Below are positions 24,309 through 37,129 of a DNA stretch of 64,000 nucleotides, piece after piece. The first letter of the stretch is position 1. Each line of letters opens with the position of its first letter. The stretch is from Lunularia cruciata (Eukaryota > Streptophyta > Marchantiopsida > Lunulariales > Lunulariaceae). Where the stretch lies: assembly GCA_948567375.1 (NCBI GenBank), contig OX419759.1, positions 25,025,493 through 25,089,492 of the forward strand, written 5' to 3'. The position numbers and the translations under genes are program-made. The notes beneath the pieces are model-generated. The model made no database searches. It had not been told where the DNA came from and saw only the letters and a list, made by a program, of their open reading frames with translations.

Positions 24309-24818
24309 ACACCCTTAGAGTGTTCTTCAAGATTCTATCAAGGCAACCAAGGAATCATATGCAAGAGGTATTGACACTCTTCTTCTGTTTAGATGCTTGT
24401 TATCTTCTCATGCATAAATTCTTTTATAAATTTGACTTCCTTGACAAATTTAGAGGAAATTAGTGTACTAGGTCACCACAAATATGTTTTTCCGCTGGAG
24501 TCTTTCTTCGTCTTGGAATTTGGAGATGCAAAGTATCCTTGCCACCAGTCTTCATATTTCTTTTGTTTGAGTTCAAGCAAGGATTCTTGAGTGTCATAAA
24601 GAAGTTGTAGATCCAATGCCTCCTTTTCTGATGCTTTGCTTGTGGTTGGGCTCTTCTGGCGTTCTTCTTCTTCACGTAACAATGTTCATTTATGAGCTCT
24701 CTCCTCCCATCTTTTTCTCAAAGCAAACATTCATATTGATTTCAACCTTAGTGTGAGATTTGGCCTTGTATTCTTCCACTTTTGAGATTTGTATTCCCGA
24801 CAGCGGCACTAAAAATCA
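24304..24818 (-). pseudogene. PBS and gag fragment after L8
   Basis: Reading the minus strand, LTR L8 ends at 24819. A tRNA-Asp-like PBS follows at 24794-24811, then the 5' part of gag, with frames at 24473-24682 encoding EKEALDLQLLYDTQESLLELKQKK, as in E1's gag N-terminus. The gag is cut at about 24304, where it joins L7. This makes L8 both the 3' LTR of element A and the 5' LTR of a second, deleted internal region. Confidence 0.75.
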
Positions 24819-25247
24819 TGTGACAACCCAACAAGTAGTAATTTTTGCAGTAATCAAGTAAATAAAGTTCATTCTTACATAGATACAAGTAAGAAATGGT
24901 CAAATACAAAGCATTCAATAACAATTCAGTTCTTGTTGAATTCATCTTTAGTCTCTCAAGTAAAAACCACACCAAAAGAGAGTAACAAGCACTGATCATA
25001 GTCTCATCACAAATTAACACACCATAATCACAATACTATCCAATCTTTCCAAACCAATATTGATTGTGATGATTCAGATTCTCCCAAAGATGGTTTACTT
25101 CATTGCAAAACAATGGTCCATCTCAAAATTGCATTCCACTCCTCCATTGAAGGCACAACTTCCTCAATCAAAATTGATTCACATCAAACCCACGCTGCAC
25201 TCACAAATGTAGAATACTACCAACACTACAATTCCTCTTAGATCTAT

Positions 25248-28200
25248 TGTGACAACCCAACAAATATCACTTTTGCGGTAATCGGGTAAGTAAAGTTTGT
25301 TCCCGTAGAGATATGATTCGGAATTGGTCAAATATGAAGTCAAACAGTAACTTGTAGTTCTTTTTGATTTCTTATTTAATCTCTCAAGTAGAAACTACAC
25401 CCAAAAGAGAGTAACAAGCTCACAATCTTGACAGCTTGTCACGAATAAACACAAACATAATCACAACATAGTAAATTCTGTCCAAACAACTCTTGATTGT
25501 GATGATTCAGATTCTCCCGAAGATGGCACTTCACTGCAAAGAACAATTTCACCTCAGAATTGTGTTCCACTCCTCCACTGAAGGCACAACTTCCTCGATC
25601 AAAATTGCTTCACATCAACTTTGTGCTGCACTCACAAATGCAGAATCCAACATCCACAAGCACACAAAATGAAGATCAAGGCTACAGAATCCAACATCCA
25701 CAAGCACACTGACTTGCACTTTGGAATTCTCCACATACTCACAAACACACACAAAATTGACAATCAGAATTGAGCTCAAGTGATGAGCACTGAAAACCAA
25801 CACTTTGCTTTATCTATCTTCAGAAATATGAATACAAAACAACATAAGACTGCAAATGCTCCCCTTAAATACTGAAGCAAATGGCAGTTCTTCCTACCTA
25901 TGCACCGCTTCCTAACATCTCTTCCTACTTGCAGATCCAAACTAACAATCCATCTCTTCATATCTGCCTCTTCCTATCTCAAAATTGGTACTTACACCGA
26001 TCCGATGTCTACTTCATCATCGGCTTCCAAACCCAATGATCTTCCTACTACTTCTCCCTCTTTGGGTATATCTAATTCTACCAATTCCTGCACTATTTCT
26101 ACTACTCCTACACTAGGAACTACAACTGCACTAAGGAGTGACTTATCTAACTCTTTGTCTCCTAACCCACTCTTCTCTAATGTCTCTAATAATAAGTCCA
26201 ATGACACTTGAATTCCTACTTCTGCAACATCGGAATTCCTTTCCGCTGTCACACTATTCCTAATTTTCTCTAACTCCAAATTGACTAAATCTAATCTAAG
26301 ACTAACATTATCTTCTACTTCTAACATCTTCCGGTCTACACGCTCCCTCAATCGGATTAGCAACGTGTTCATATCCACATCTTTGGCTTTTCTCTTCCGA
26401 GTTTCCTGCACAAGCAACTTCAACTCATGCAAACAGGCTTCTTCCAATCTCCCTTCAGCCTCTGTGCTCAAGATTGCTCTCAACTTCCCTGCAACTTCTC
26501 CTAGTGATTCCGACTCATATCCTCCTTGAGAGCGCTCTACCTTCAACTCTTCACGGTACATCTTCAACTCATCTTCGTACTCCGTAGCAAGCATCTTCTT
26601 CTCCTCCGCATACTGCGTACTCTATAACTCAGCACTTTGGACCAGCTCTCGTAATTGTCCTTCTTCTTCATGCTTGGCTGCTAACTCTCTCTGCCATGCT
26701 TGATCCTTCCCCGCTGCACTCTTCTTCAAGCTGTCCAACTCCTACTCCATTATTCCTACCGTCACCTTCAAATGAATATTCTTGATGCACACATCACTCA
26801 CTTCCTCCTTCATTTTGCTCAGCCACATCGCTTGCTCCTTCAATTCTCCGGCTTGCCTCTGCAGTTCTTTCTCTTTTGACTTGCACCTCTCTTGTAACAT
26901 CTCAAAAGCCTTCTTCTTCAAGACTTCCTCTCTCCAAAGTTCTCCAATTTTGTCATTTCTTTGGACTTATTGCTCCTGCAACCCCTTCGCTTCACTCAAC
27001 AGATACTTCACCATCTGCAACTTATTCATCTCCTTCCTATGATCTTGGGGAATTACATTTCAATGCTCCCTTAATAGCTCCAGTAATGGGGTGACCACTT
27101 TTGTCAGATATAGTATCCCACCAAAGCTATCTTTTTTTTCGTCGCCGCCTTTGTCTTCAGTCTTCGGCTCCTTCATTGGCTCCTTCATCCCAAGTCACAA
27201 TCTTTGTATCTTCAGAGACACCATATCTGAACTTTCTTCTTCTTTACCAATTGAACTTGGCCCTGTAGGATACTCCTCCTTTTCCTCTGGTCTCTACTTA
27301 TTCACCACCATGGCTACACAATGACTTGTTCCGGGTACTCTGTCAATCATCGCATGACAAGCTTTATTGACCACCACTGATTGCTGAACCTTAGGTTCCC
27401 CATCACTATCACTTCCAGACTCCTCATTTTTAAGGTGAGTTCATCTTCTTCGGATTCCTCTTCTTGCGACTCGGTTTCTTCTTTAGACTCTGACTCCAAT
27501 GATGCTTCTCTCACCATCTTCTTATTCTGCACAACCAGTCTTCAAGTCTTCCTTTGAGCTAGAGGTGACTTTGCTTCTTTGGGTTAACTGTGCTTCTTCG
27601 TCTTTGGACTTGTGACATCTTCTATTTTCCATTATCCTGTCTTCAAGAAATGATTGTCATTGGCTTGCAGGTGTATCATATATTGTCGCTCTTCTTTATC
27701 TGCTTCACATCTTAAGTCAAGATGGAAATGGGACACCATGTGATGCTATTCTTCTACTGTCAACAAGTTCAACCCGAAGTAGAAGTGCGCTGCAAATGGT
27801 GTGAAATAATGATGAGGAGAACTTGTTTGCCAATTGATCACCATCTGCTTTGTTTGGTGGTGAAAACACTTTGCCCAATTCACCTTGACCCCTGCAAACA
27901 TCTGGTGGAAGAAGACTACTTGCTGCATGTTCACATACATCATTTGTTCTGGCTTGAACATGGCCATCATTTCCCCCACAATACTTCTCCTAATCAGATC
28001 CCGATAGGACTCCACCTTGTAGCCATTTGTGGTTCTCGGAGCAAAGAACAAGTTTCAAATTTTTGCCATCTCTTCTACAACATCACACTTCTGATAGAAG
28101 GTGATCCCCGTCGGCTCTCCTGCTTCCTTCCCCAATACTAACCTCCAATCCGACTCAGTCCATCAAGCCGGATTTCCTCTCTTCCCTTCAACTTCGGGAC

Positions 28201-28942
28201 CCTCCTCACAATTACTGGCAGCTATCTTTGCCATCACTCCTGGGAAATTGAAATTCCAATTCCATGCTAAAAATGTAATACAAAGTCTATTCAAAACTTT
28301 GATTCTGGCTACTACATCTAACCTATGAATTGTGAAACTTCACACTGCCAGCGCATTTGTGACCTTCTTTGCCATGATCTGCTCTCGCGTTCTATGACAC
28401 TGAAAGAAAATGCCCTCTCTTGGACAAAACACTCTAACCCCTTCTAGATTTTGGAAAATTTCAATCTCAATCGGCTTTCGGACACGCATTACTGCAGGAC
28501 GACTACTCAAAGGCATTGGAAATTTACTTGGCATATTCAACTTGTTCCTGCGCAATTGCAATCTTATATTACTCCGAATTGTAGTCATTCTTCAGTTGAT
28601 TTTAAATTTGACCTCTCTTCTTCTGTGTGTTGATGTCCGGTCACTGTCAAGACATGCTCCTTTTGCCTCTGCCATTTCTTGAAGTGTACTTTCTTGCCAC
28701 GTACCAAGGTTGTTAGACAGTCTTTGTATCACCTGAGCCTTCCGACCCAAAGATGGTGCTCTTTGGACTTTTTTCTATCGTACCCTTCTTTTGAGTACCT
28801 CTATCATTGAATCCAATGTTGCCTTCTTTGGATGTCCTCTGAAGTCACTCCGTCCATTCTTCTTTTGCAATTTGGCTTTCCGTGCTTGCTTTTTCCCTTA
28901 AACACTAATAAACAGAGAAAAAAATAAAATGTGGGCACCACA
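25248..28942 (-). repeat. L9: solo LTR inside L8, exact target duplication
   Basis: A complete 3695-bp minus-strand LTR with termini TGTGGTGCCCACA (28942) and GTTGTCACA (25248). It is flanked by TCTAT (25243-25247 and 28943-28947). It sits in the 3' part of L8, whose sequence resumes without loss. It contains the full LTR gene. Confidence 0.93.
25992..28534 (-). pseudogene. LTR-borne gene, copy in L9 (decayed, long open pieces)
   Basis: About 848 codons, ATG 28534 (MPSKFPMPLSS) to a stop at 25992. N-terminal domain: open 27746-28051 with TTNGYKVESYRDLIRR, MQQVVFFHQMFAG and HHYFTPFAAHFYFGLNLL. Linker: 27347-27532, Glu/Ser-rich. Coiled coil: the last 200 codons are open (25992-26594), with the LLIRLRERVDRKMLEV block and a C-terminal EVDIGSV. 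Stops and frameshifts lie mainly in 26600-27300. It groups with L1 and is clearly distinct from L11, yet keeps the same protein motifs. Function unknown. Confidence 0.8.
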
Positions 28943-29331
28943 TCTATCAAGACATTGCTTTGATTACACTTCACTCAAGATCAAACACACAAAATGAAGA
29001 TCAGCATTGTGGAATCAAACATCCAAAAAGCACACTGACTTGCACTTTGAAGTTCTCCAAACACTCACAAACACAAGCATAAACTTGATACTCAAAATTA
29101 AGCTTAAGCAACAAGCATTGAGAATCACCATTGAGGATCAGCACCATGCTTTATCTATCTTCAAAAATTATGAATATTGAACAACAAAAGACTACAAATG
29201 CCTCCTTTAAATAGGTAAAGCATTGACAATTAACTAACTCATATACCATTTCCTAACAACTCTACCAACTTGTAGATCCAAAGTAACAATGCACCTCTTC
29301 ATATCTACTTCTTCCAATCTCAAATCTGATA

Positions 29332-31853
29332 CTACTCCAATCCAATGTCTACCTTGACTTTGGCTTCCAAACCCGATGATCCTTCATGAATTTTCCCCTT
29401 CTTTGGGGCTAGTTCAACTCCTATATCATCTATTTCTACTATCTCTTCATTACAAACTACAATTGCACCGCTATCTACTCTATCTACATCATTATCTTTT
29501 TTCCCACTCTTCTCTAATGTCTCATGTAACTCACTTGAAGACACTTGCACTCCCACTTCAACTACTTCATCTTTCTTTATTAACTTTGTCTCACTATGAA
29601 GTCTATTCAAGTCTGATCTAACAAGATCTAATCTAAGACTCACATTATCTCCTACAACTAACATCTTTCTATCTACATCATTGCTCAAATGAATCAAAAG
29701 ATTATTTATTTTGTGTCCTTTGCCTTCCTCTTCCTTGTCTCTTGCACCAAGAACTTCAACTTGTGCAATCTCGCTTCCTCCAACTTTATCTCAGCTTCAG
29801 TACTAAGCATTGCTTTCAACTCCTTTACCACAACTCTTATTGCATCTGACTCCACCCTTGGAACTATCTTCTCCTTACTTCTCTCCTCCTCTAGCTCATT
29901 CCAATACATCATCAGTTCATCCTTGAACTCAGTCTTTAATGCTTCTTTCTCTTGTCTATTCAAGACTAGTTGATCCTTAGTTCCTCTCAACAATGATCAC
30001 AATTGTTCTTCCTTCTAACTATGCTCTATTAACTCTTGTTGCCAAGCTTGGTCCTTCTTGGTCACGCTCTTCTTCATACTCTCCAAATCTTGCTCCATTA
30101 CTGCTGCACTCACCTTTGAATGTATAACCTCCACTCGTGCATCAGCATTTTCTCTTTTCATTACCTCAATCGATGCTAACTTCTCCTCCAATTCCTCACT
30201 ACACTTCCACCAAGTCCTCCTTCATGGCTTTTGAGCTTTCACTCAAAATAATTACCTCCACCCAAAGTTGTTTGGCTTTTGTCTCTACCTGAGTTAATTT
30301 GCTTCTCCACACCAAGGTCTCCTCACTCCATTTTGCTATGACCGCTAACTCGTCCTTCACTTTTGGATGAGAACTTATCATCTCTACTTTCTTCTGTTGT
30401 AAAAACACCAACGAGGGATACACAATCTTTGGTAGATACTCAACTTCATCCCATTTTGCCTTGCTATCTCTAACATCTTTGTTGTTGGCAAGTAGTTCTT
30501 TGACATGTGCCTTACCCCAAAGACGCAATTTTTGTATCTTCAATGTTTCTCCATCCAAACTTTCTTCCTCAACTGTAGCTTTTCTTGGTCTGATGATGGT
30601 GACTTTAATACTTCTCTTCCCCTTGGCGACTCTTGGAAATACCAAGGCCCCCTCTTCTTCTTTCTCATACCTGCGCTTGACTGTTGACAACTCCAGACTT
30701 GGCTTCTCTATTTCCACAATCCTTTCTCTAGATTGCTGGACTTCAGTTTCTCCTTCATTGCCACTACTTGAATCTTTGCTCCATAGTCTTAATTCTTCTT
30801 CTTCTCCCAAGGCTTCTCCCTTTGACTTGGTTTCTCCCTTTGATCCCTCCTCCAAAGTTGATTCCTTCACTTCCACCGGTGTAGGCTTCAGGTTGAGTTT
30901 CCATAGCTTCTAAGGCTGCACCAATGTAATTTGTCCTTCAAGTCTAACACTTCTTGGGCATGGGTATGTCTATTGCTACTATCTTCTCCTTTTTTCTATT
31001 CATGTAGTAATCATCACCTTCATGAACCCGCTCAATGTAGTATTTTTTATCCGCATTGGCTTCCTTTGTAAATCCAGGTGGAAGTGGGATGACATTTGTC
31101 CTCTCTCCTCCAAGATCAGCAGATTCAACCCAAAGTAGAAATGAGCCGCAAAGGGTACAAAATAGTGAAGCTGCATATCTATTCTCCAATTGGTGATGAT
31201 TTGTCCCACACATTAGTGCAAACATTTCACCCAGTCCATCGCCTCTCTTGCAAACATTTGATGAAAGAATACTACCTGTTGCATTGTTATATAGTTGTTT
31301 TGCTTTAGCTTAAACATAGCCATCACTGAGCTCACAATCCCTCTTTGCACTAGATCTGTATAATTATCCACCTTGTACCCATTATTGGTGCAAGGTCTAT
31401 TGAAAGAATTCCTCACCTTGGTAGTTTCTTTTGAAGCATCTTACTTTTGATAGAAGGTGACACATCCTACTTCTCCTACTTGTCTCCCTATGAATAATCT
31501 CCAATCTGACTCATCCATCAAGCTAGATTTCACTCTCTTCCCTTCATGCTTAGGCCCATCCTTGCAATCACTAGCAGCAATCTCTACCATGAACCCTAGA
31601 AAGCTCAAATTCTGGTACCAGGCCAGAAATGTGATACAAAGCCTTCATAAGACTTTGATCCTCACCACTACACCTAATCAATGCATTGCAAGACTCCTCA
31701 CCACACTCACCTTATTCACTTTTGGGGCCATTGTGTGCTTCCTTACTCTTTGTTTGTGAAATATGAAACCCGAGACTCTAACCCACTCTTCTTGCATGCT
31801 CATAGTTTGCATTCCTTTGGATCAACTCTGAATGGGGACAAGATAGCAAACAT
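29332..31853 (-). pseudogene. LTR-borne gene, copy in L8 (decayed)
   Basis: About 840 codons, from ATG 31853 to a stop at 29332. N-terminal blocks NNGYKVDNYTDLVQRG and MQQVVFFHQMFA are open at 31213-31416. A 225-codon open piece (30199-30876) covers the acidic linker (EEELRLWSKDSSSGNEGE, then a Lys/Arg-rich KGKRSIKVTIIRPRK) and the start of the coiled coil. Further coiled-coil pieces lie at 29706-29993 and 29332-29697. The tail is KVDIGLE. L10 belongs to the same subgroup. Confidence 0.78.
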
Positions 31854-32263
31854 TGAAGTGTTTCCTCTTTGAACTCTCAACTTTATAGTCCTTTGCTAAT
31901 TGGTCATCTTCAATCGCTTCTGCATGTTACTCTTCAATTGCGTGAGTTTGTTTCTTGTCACTTTCAAGAACATCTTGGTCCGAGGTAGTCACTTTCTTCT
32001 TGTGCCCTTTGATGATTGGTAGAACATGAGGAAGGTTGTTATAGGTTCTTTGGGTCAAGGAGCACCTCCCTATATGATGTCCTCTATCATCATCTTTGTA
32101 CTTCCTTTTGTCTCACCCAAGTCCTTTTAACTTTGACCTAAGGTTGACTTTGAATTGACTCAAACATACAATCCTTTTATTTCTTCCCCATTTAGCCCTT
32201 GTTTGGCTTTACCAATACACTTCTTCTTTAAAACTCAAAAAAGTAAAAAATATGGATACCATA

Positions 32264-33420
32264 GACCTCTTCCTCAAAAGTGAGCATCCCCACAAACATT
32301 GACTTTGGGTTCTTTATACAAGTCCAAGTGTGTGGTCCAATATTTTCTAACTCTCCACCCATTCACTTGAGTGGCAAAAGGATTGACCTCCAATCTTCAA
32401 GTTGAAGAGAGCCATTGTCATATATGTGCATGGCACGGTATAGCCCAATCGACCTTTGATGCAACTTGCCTAGAAAACATATTCATTGATTTTCATATAA
32501 CAACACCAAATCATCCTCCTAAACAACAATAGGCTTGATTTGCTTATTGTGTCTGACCTTTCTCTATTCTTGCACTTCCTTTCTGGTGTGCATTGCATTG
32601 CCTCTTTTCTCTTCAAACCACATCATTTGATGGATCTAAAGATCCTGGCTTTCTTCTTCTGACAATTGTTCTTCACAAAGAATCCAATGTGTCGGTACTT
32701 CAAATTCAATAGGTAGTATGGGATGCAATCCATATGTCAAGAAGTATTGAGTTTGTTTTGTTGTAATCTTTTCAGTTGTTTGATATGCCCACAAAGTTGC
32801 AAGTAACTTGATGTCCCAATCATAGGCATAATTGACTATCACCTTATTCAAAATTTTACATAATAATCCATTTGCCTTCTTTGTTAGTCCATTTGCTTTT
32901 GGATTGTAAGGAGTCATCTTTCAATGTTTAATCTGGAAGTACTTGGTTAACGCTTCTAACATGGAGTTCAAAAAATGGGTCCCCCAATCACTAACCAATT
33001 CCAAAGGACATCCATAACATGAAATGATGTTTTGGAAGAAAAATTTTGCAACTATTTCCACATCATCTCTTTGAGTTGCCTCAGCTTCAACCATCTTAGT
33101 AGCATAATTAGTGCACACCAAGATGATCTCTTCCTCATAAATTGGGTCACAAATTGAATCGGATCCATAAAATCAATGCTCTATTTCTCAAATGAGGCCA
33201 ATGGAAAAATTAGTCTTAAAGGCCACTGAGAAGTAGCCATCAGCTTTCCTATTCATTGATAAGCATCACAACTTTGTATATAGGCATGAGTATCCTTATA
33301 CATCATAGGTCACCAATACCTTGATGAAAGAATATTCTTTATATTATTGTTTAGGGCATAGTGTCCTCCTGATGCTTTTGAGTGTAAGGACTCAATTACT
33401 CCTCCAACTTTGTATGCCTC
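32264..33420 (-). pseudogene. Element A integrase, decayed
   Basis: Frames at 33121-32921 and 32917-32636 encode the catalytic core: VCTNYATKMVEAEAT (first catalytic Asp replaced by Asn), GCPLELVSDWGTHFLNS, and NGLTKKANGLL (catalytic Glu now Lys). The HHCC region lies at about 33230-33400 with a CDAY remnant. The C-terminal part runs to the PPT near 32280. Two of three catalytic residues are lost, so it is inactive. Confidence 0.8.
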
Positions 33421-34905
33421 TAAGCATCTCCTGAGTACTTCATCTTTGCCCATCTTAAATAGAATGTTGTGTTTAGTTGGTACAGTCCCATCTTCTTGAG
33501 GAAGACTTCACTTTGTTTTCCAATCCCTTGGGACAATGGCAAGTATGATGATAATGATATTTGGCTGTATACCTTGTACTTTGCATTGCCATTAAATGAT
33601 ATAGCTCTTCATTAGGAAATTGATCATCAACTTCCATGTCTTGGTCTTGAGTTTCCAACCTAGATAGGAAGTCCACATTCAAATGCAAAATTCATTTCCT
33701 TACTTGTACAATGTATGTGAATTCTTGTAACAACAAGATCCATCTTGCAATTTGCCAGACAAATCCGCCTTCTTGACCAAATGTTGTAGAGCATAAAGGT
33801 CTATATAAAAGACAAACTTGTATCCCAAAAAATAGTGGCAAAACTTCTTGTAGGTGTTCACTATTCTGAGTGCTTCTCTTTTAGTTGTCAAATAGTTCTT
33901 TTTTGCAATTGAAAGTTGTCAACTAGCATAGTAAATTGGGTAATCCTTCTTCTTCTCGTCTTTTTGACTTAAGATAACTTCAATTGCCACAGACAAAGAG
34001 TCCACATACACATGAAAAGGAGCATCCCTATTTGGGGCCCTCATAATTGGTGCTTCAACCAATTTCTTCTTCAATTCTTGGAAACCTTTTTCTTGTTTTG
34101 CTTCATACAAGTAGTCTTTGGACTTCTTTAGAAGCCTTGTTAGGTGCATAGCAAGCATTGCATTGTTTGATATAAAGCATTTGTAGTATCCGACATGTCC
34201 TAAGAAGGCCCTCAACTCCTGAATGTTTTTAGGGGATTCTGACCTAAGTACTTCATTTTGGACTTAGAGTTATGTTACTTTGGATTCCAACCCAAAGTCA
34301 CCTTTCTTTGCATTCCAATGCCGTTTGGGTTCAATACAACTTTGTCTATACACTTCTTCTTCAAAACCACACAAAAACTAAAAAAAACTGAAAAATTTGG
34401 GTACCACACAAAATGACACCTTTCAAAAGTTTGGCAAAGGCAATCCAAATGTACTTCTCTTTGCCCAAACACACAAAATCATCAATGAAGAATTCCACAA
34501 ATTTTCACATAAAATCTTTGAAGATTGCATTCATCATCTGCTGGAAAGTAGTGGGAGCATTACACACCCAGAAGAGCATTTGATTGAAAACAAAAGTGCT
34601 CCAATTTGTATTGAATATGGTTTTGTCCTTGTCCTCTTCTTGGATGGATACTTGATTATATCCTGAAAATCCATCGAGAAAACTATAGTAAGGATGACTA
34701 GCAACTTGGTCCAAAGTGGTATCAAGAAAGGCAAGGGATGATGATCATTCCTTGGGACTGCATTCAACTTGCAAACATCTTGGCACACTTGAATCTTCCA
34801 AGTCTTCTTCTTTGGAAAAATGACAATGGGAGAAACCCACTCACTCCTCAAGATGAGCAAGATTATTCCAGCCCCTAAGAACTTGTAAATTTCATCTTTC
34901 ACCAA
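33420..34905 (-). pseudogene. Element A RT and RNase H, broken by an LTR scrap
   Basis: RT starts near 34905 (MVKDEIYKFLGAGIILLI, SEWVSPIVIFPKKK) and reaches YNQVSIQEEDKDKT and CNAPTTFQQMMNAIFKDFM. The FIDDF active-site region lies at about 34470-34500. At 34408-34235 about 110 bp of RT is replaced by LTR-derived sequence (L13). RNase H resumes at 34215 (MRAFLGHVGYYKCF, APFHVYVDSLSVAI) and continues to HLNVDFLSRLETQDQ near 33660. Multiple stops are present. Confidence 0.8.
34235..34408 (-). repeat. L13: LTR 5' scrap inside the RT of element A
   Basis: About 170 bp matching the U3 start of the large LTR: AATTTGGGTACCACA at the upper end, a TATACACTTCTTC block, and CCCAAAGTCACCTTTCTTTG. It lies where intact pol (compare 50148-50280) has RT sequence. 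It is the remnant of an almost wholly deleted solo LTR or an ectopic replacement. Confidence 0.65.
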
Positions 34906-35616
34906 AAGTGAGTACTATCTTTGCCAAACCAGGTTCAAGCGGTACTATCTTTGCCAAACTGGAACTACACCTTCAACAAGATCAATCCAATGTTCTCTAA
35001 ATTGGTATGGAATACTTGGCATTTGATCAATCAACCAGGAAAAATTACATCTTGGTACTCTATAAACATGGTAGTGTATCTTGCCAACTCCTCTAAAGTG
35101 ATTGTCTTCAAAATCTTCAAAATTTTTCCTTTGGCCAAGACAACGTCTTGATAGTCATCGAGGTTGATGACTCCTTCAACGTAACTGAATCGGCTTAACC
35201 CAAGTCAAAATACAACTAAACCCCCTTCCTCCAAATCATTTTCACCCAAGGCAATGTTGTATGGATCTTTGTCTTCAACCTCTACCTCGTAGCACTCCAA
35301 GTAATTGACTTGGACTTGTCTTTGGTGTCCTCTAAAGACAAAGACGATGAATCTTCAGATTCATCTTTGTCTTCTGAGAAAGTTGTCTCCTCAAGATGGG
35401 GAACCTTCAACAAACTCATAGCCTCAAGATGTCCTTGAACCTCAACTTCTGTTGGTGCCAATTCACAACAACTTGGGCACTATACAACTTGGATCTTTTG
35501 ATCAACAAAGGGTAACCAATTTTGGTTACTAGTTGCAACACAATGTAATTCAATTTGAAGTGCACTCCTCCAATGATTGTAGTGATATTCAACAGCATGC
35601 CCAAAGGCCATCTCTT
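34906..35616 (-). pseudogene. Element A protease end and RT leader, decayed
   Basis: Downstream half of the region split by F. It encodes MGMLLNITTIIGGVHFKLNY and YPLLIKRSKLYSAQ (35416-35604), matching E1's protease C-terminus. A degenerate protease-RT linker follows, down to the QMPGIP-type start of RT near 35010. The other half is at 40694-41100. Confidence 0.65.
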
Positions 35617-35621
35617 GGTTT

Positions 35622-35927
35622 TGTAACAATATGGAGTTTAGCAACAAAGTCAGTCAGACTTACAAAGTAGCACATAAGACAAATTAGCCTAGAATATTTT
35701 GGAAGTATCTAGGAAGCTTCTTGGGAAGCTTCCTGACTAGCTTAGCTTGCACCGCAAGTAAGTAGCTTCTAGAAGGAAGCTTCTTGAGAAGTTTCTCAAG
35801 GGCCTTGTATGCTACCTTTAAATACCAAAGCCAAAGCTCATGCTAGGCATTTGGAGTTTCCCTCATTCAAGTGTCCCAATGTGAGTTTCCATTCTCCTAT
35901 TTGTCTCCTCAGTCTCGGTCTTTTACA
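35622..35927 (+). repeat. 5' LTR of F
   Basis: 306 bp, with repeated GAAGCTTC / TTCTAGAA palindromes at 35711-35795 and a TTTAAATA box at about 35817. It is about 60 bp shorter than the 3' LTR through loss of one AAGCTTCTTGAGAAGC unit. Confidence 0.92.
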
Positions 35928-35928
35928 T

Positions 35929-35940
35929 TGGTATCAGAGC
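35929..35940 (+). other. F primer-binding site, initiator tRNA-Met
   Basis: TGGTATCAGAGC, one base after the 5' LTR, is the standard plant initiator tRNA-Met primer site. Confidence 0.93.
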
Positions 35941-36198
35941 AAGAATGGGATGGATGGAATTTATGGACCACCAAATCCACTTCCACCAAACCATTGGGAT
36001 TTTCATGTCTAGATATTACCCAAGCACCGCTTCACACAATTCATCACCTCACACTTTGGGCAAGTTTTCTACATATGATCATTGTGTATGAGGAACCCTT
36101 GATACTTTTGGTTGTCATTTATGGAGAAAGGTGGACGTATTGTATCTATGTGTTAATCAATTATATAAATTGAGAGTAGTAGGATAGAGTAGTAGCTA

Positions 36199-37100
36199 TG
36201 GCGGCAATACCGGATGTTATCCTTGCAATGTAGCAACAAATTGAGCACCTTACTTGATTGTTGGATGAACAAGATCAACAAAAACAAGAACATATAGAGA
36301 GAGCGCCAATCCAAGATGGAGAAGATTGTATTTGATTTCCAAAACCTAAGGTGTTTGAAGGCAAGAAACTTCCGGGCACAGTGGAGAATTTTGTGTTTGA
36401 TTGCGAATGTTACTTCAAAGCCACCAATCTTCAAGATGAATTGAAATAGATTATCTTGGCTTTTAGTCAATTGGATGGTGTGGCAAAACTTTGGTGGCAA
36501 TTCTGAGTGGAGCAAGCTGAACGAAAAATTGTTGCACCAATCTTGACATGGATGGAATTCAAGGATGCAATACTTGGTTGATTTTGAACTATAAATACCA
36601 CCCAAGCCGCACGAGATAAATTAGTGGAGTTGAAGCAGATTGACTTAGTAAGAGGCTACATCACACAATTTTAGAACATCATCATGCAAATTCCAGATAT
36701 ATAAGAAGGAGAACTTTTGGATTGATTTCTGCAAGGATTGAAGTCACGAACCAAATTGGAGATGACCATGCAAGAACCACAAAATGCAGAAGAAGCCATG
36801 CAATTGGCTGAGTGCTTTGATTCCTTGGTTGCGACAACTTGGTCTTGACCTCAACTTACACCAAGCATAGCAATACAATCCGCGCGGGTGGAAGAACCAG
36901 CACCAATGGAGATTGATGTTATCCAACGGAGGATACTTGGTGTAGTAGATAGAGAAAGATTGCAACAAAATGGAGGTTGTTTTTATTGTTGCCAAGTTGG
37001 ACATTGCATTGCTAAATGTCCACTTAGGATTGTGCAACCTCGACAAGTTGCCTAGATGGAGTTTGTGGAACCAAATGATCAGGGAAACAAAGAATCCCAG
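36199..37100 (+). pseudogene. F gag, decayed
   Basis: Ancestral frame from ATG 36199 (MAAIPDVILAM) with about ten stops. Capsid-core motifs FPKPKVFEGKKLPGTVENFV, FSQLDGVAKLWWQF and the helical segment TKLEMTMQEPQNAEEAMQLA are readable. One zinc knuckle, CFYCCQVGHCIAKC, lies at about 36979-37020 with all four ligands kept. It would package element RNA. Confidence 0.8.
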
Positions 37101-37129
37101 TAGGAGATTTCAAGCCGCCTACTAGAAGC

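Larger units (their letters stand above)
24819..32263 (-). repeat. L8: gene-bearing LTR split by solo LTR L9
   Basis: Minus-strand LTR in two parts, 24819-25247 and 28943-32263, net about 3.75 kb. The 5' end at 32263 is TATGGTATCCATA, a mutated TGTGGTACCCACA, preceded on the minus strand by a purine-rich tract (32264-32285). TATA-like box 2 is at 29206-29213, and a TATAAAG box lies near 31888, about 35 nt before the gene's ATG. It serves as 3' LTR of element A. Confidence 0.88.

Noticed and set aside
35300-35420. Element A RT/protease piece as a separate element from 40694-41100
   Set aside because: The GGTTT target duplication around F shows that both parts were contiguous before F inserted.
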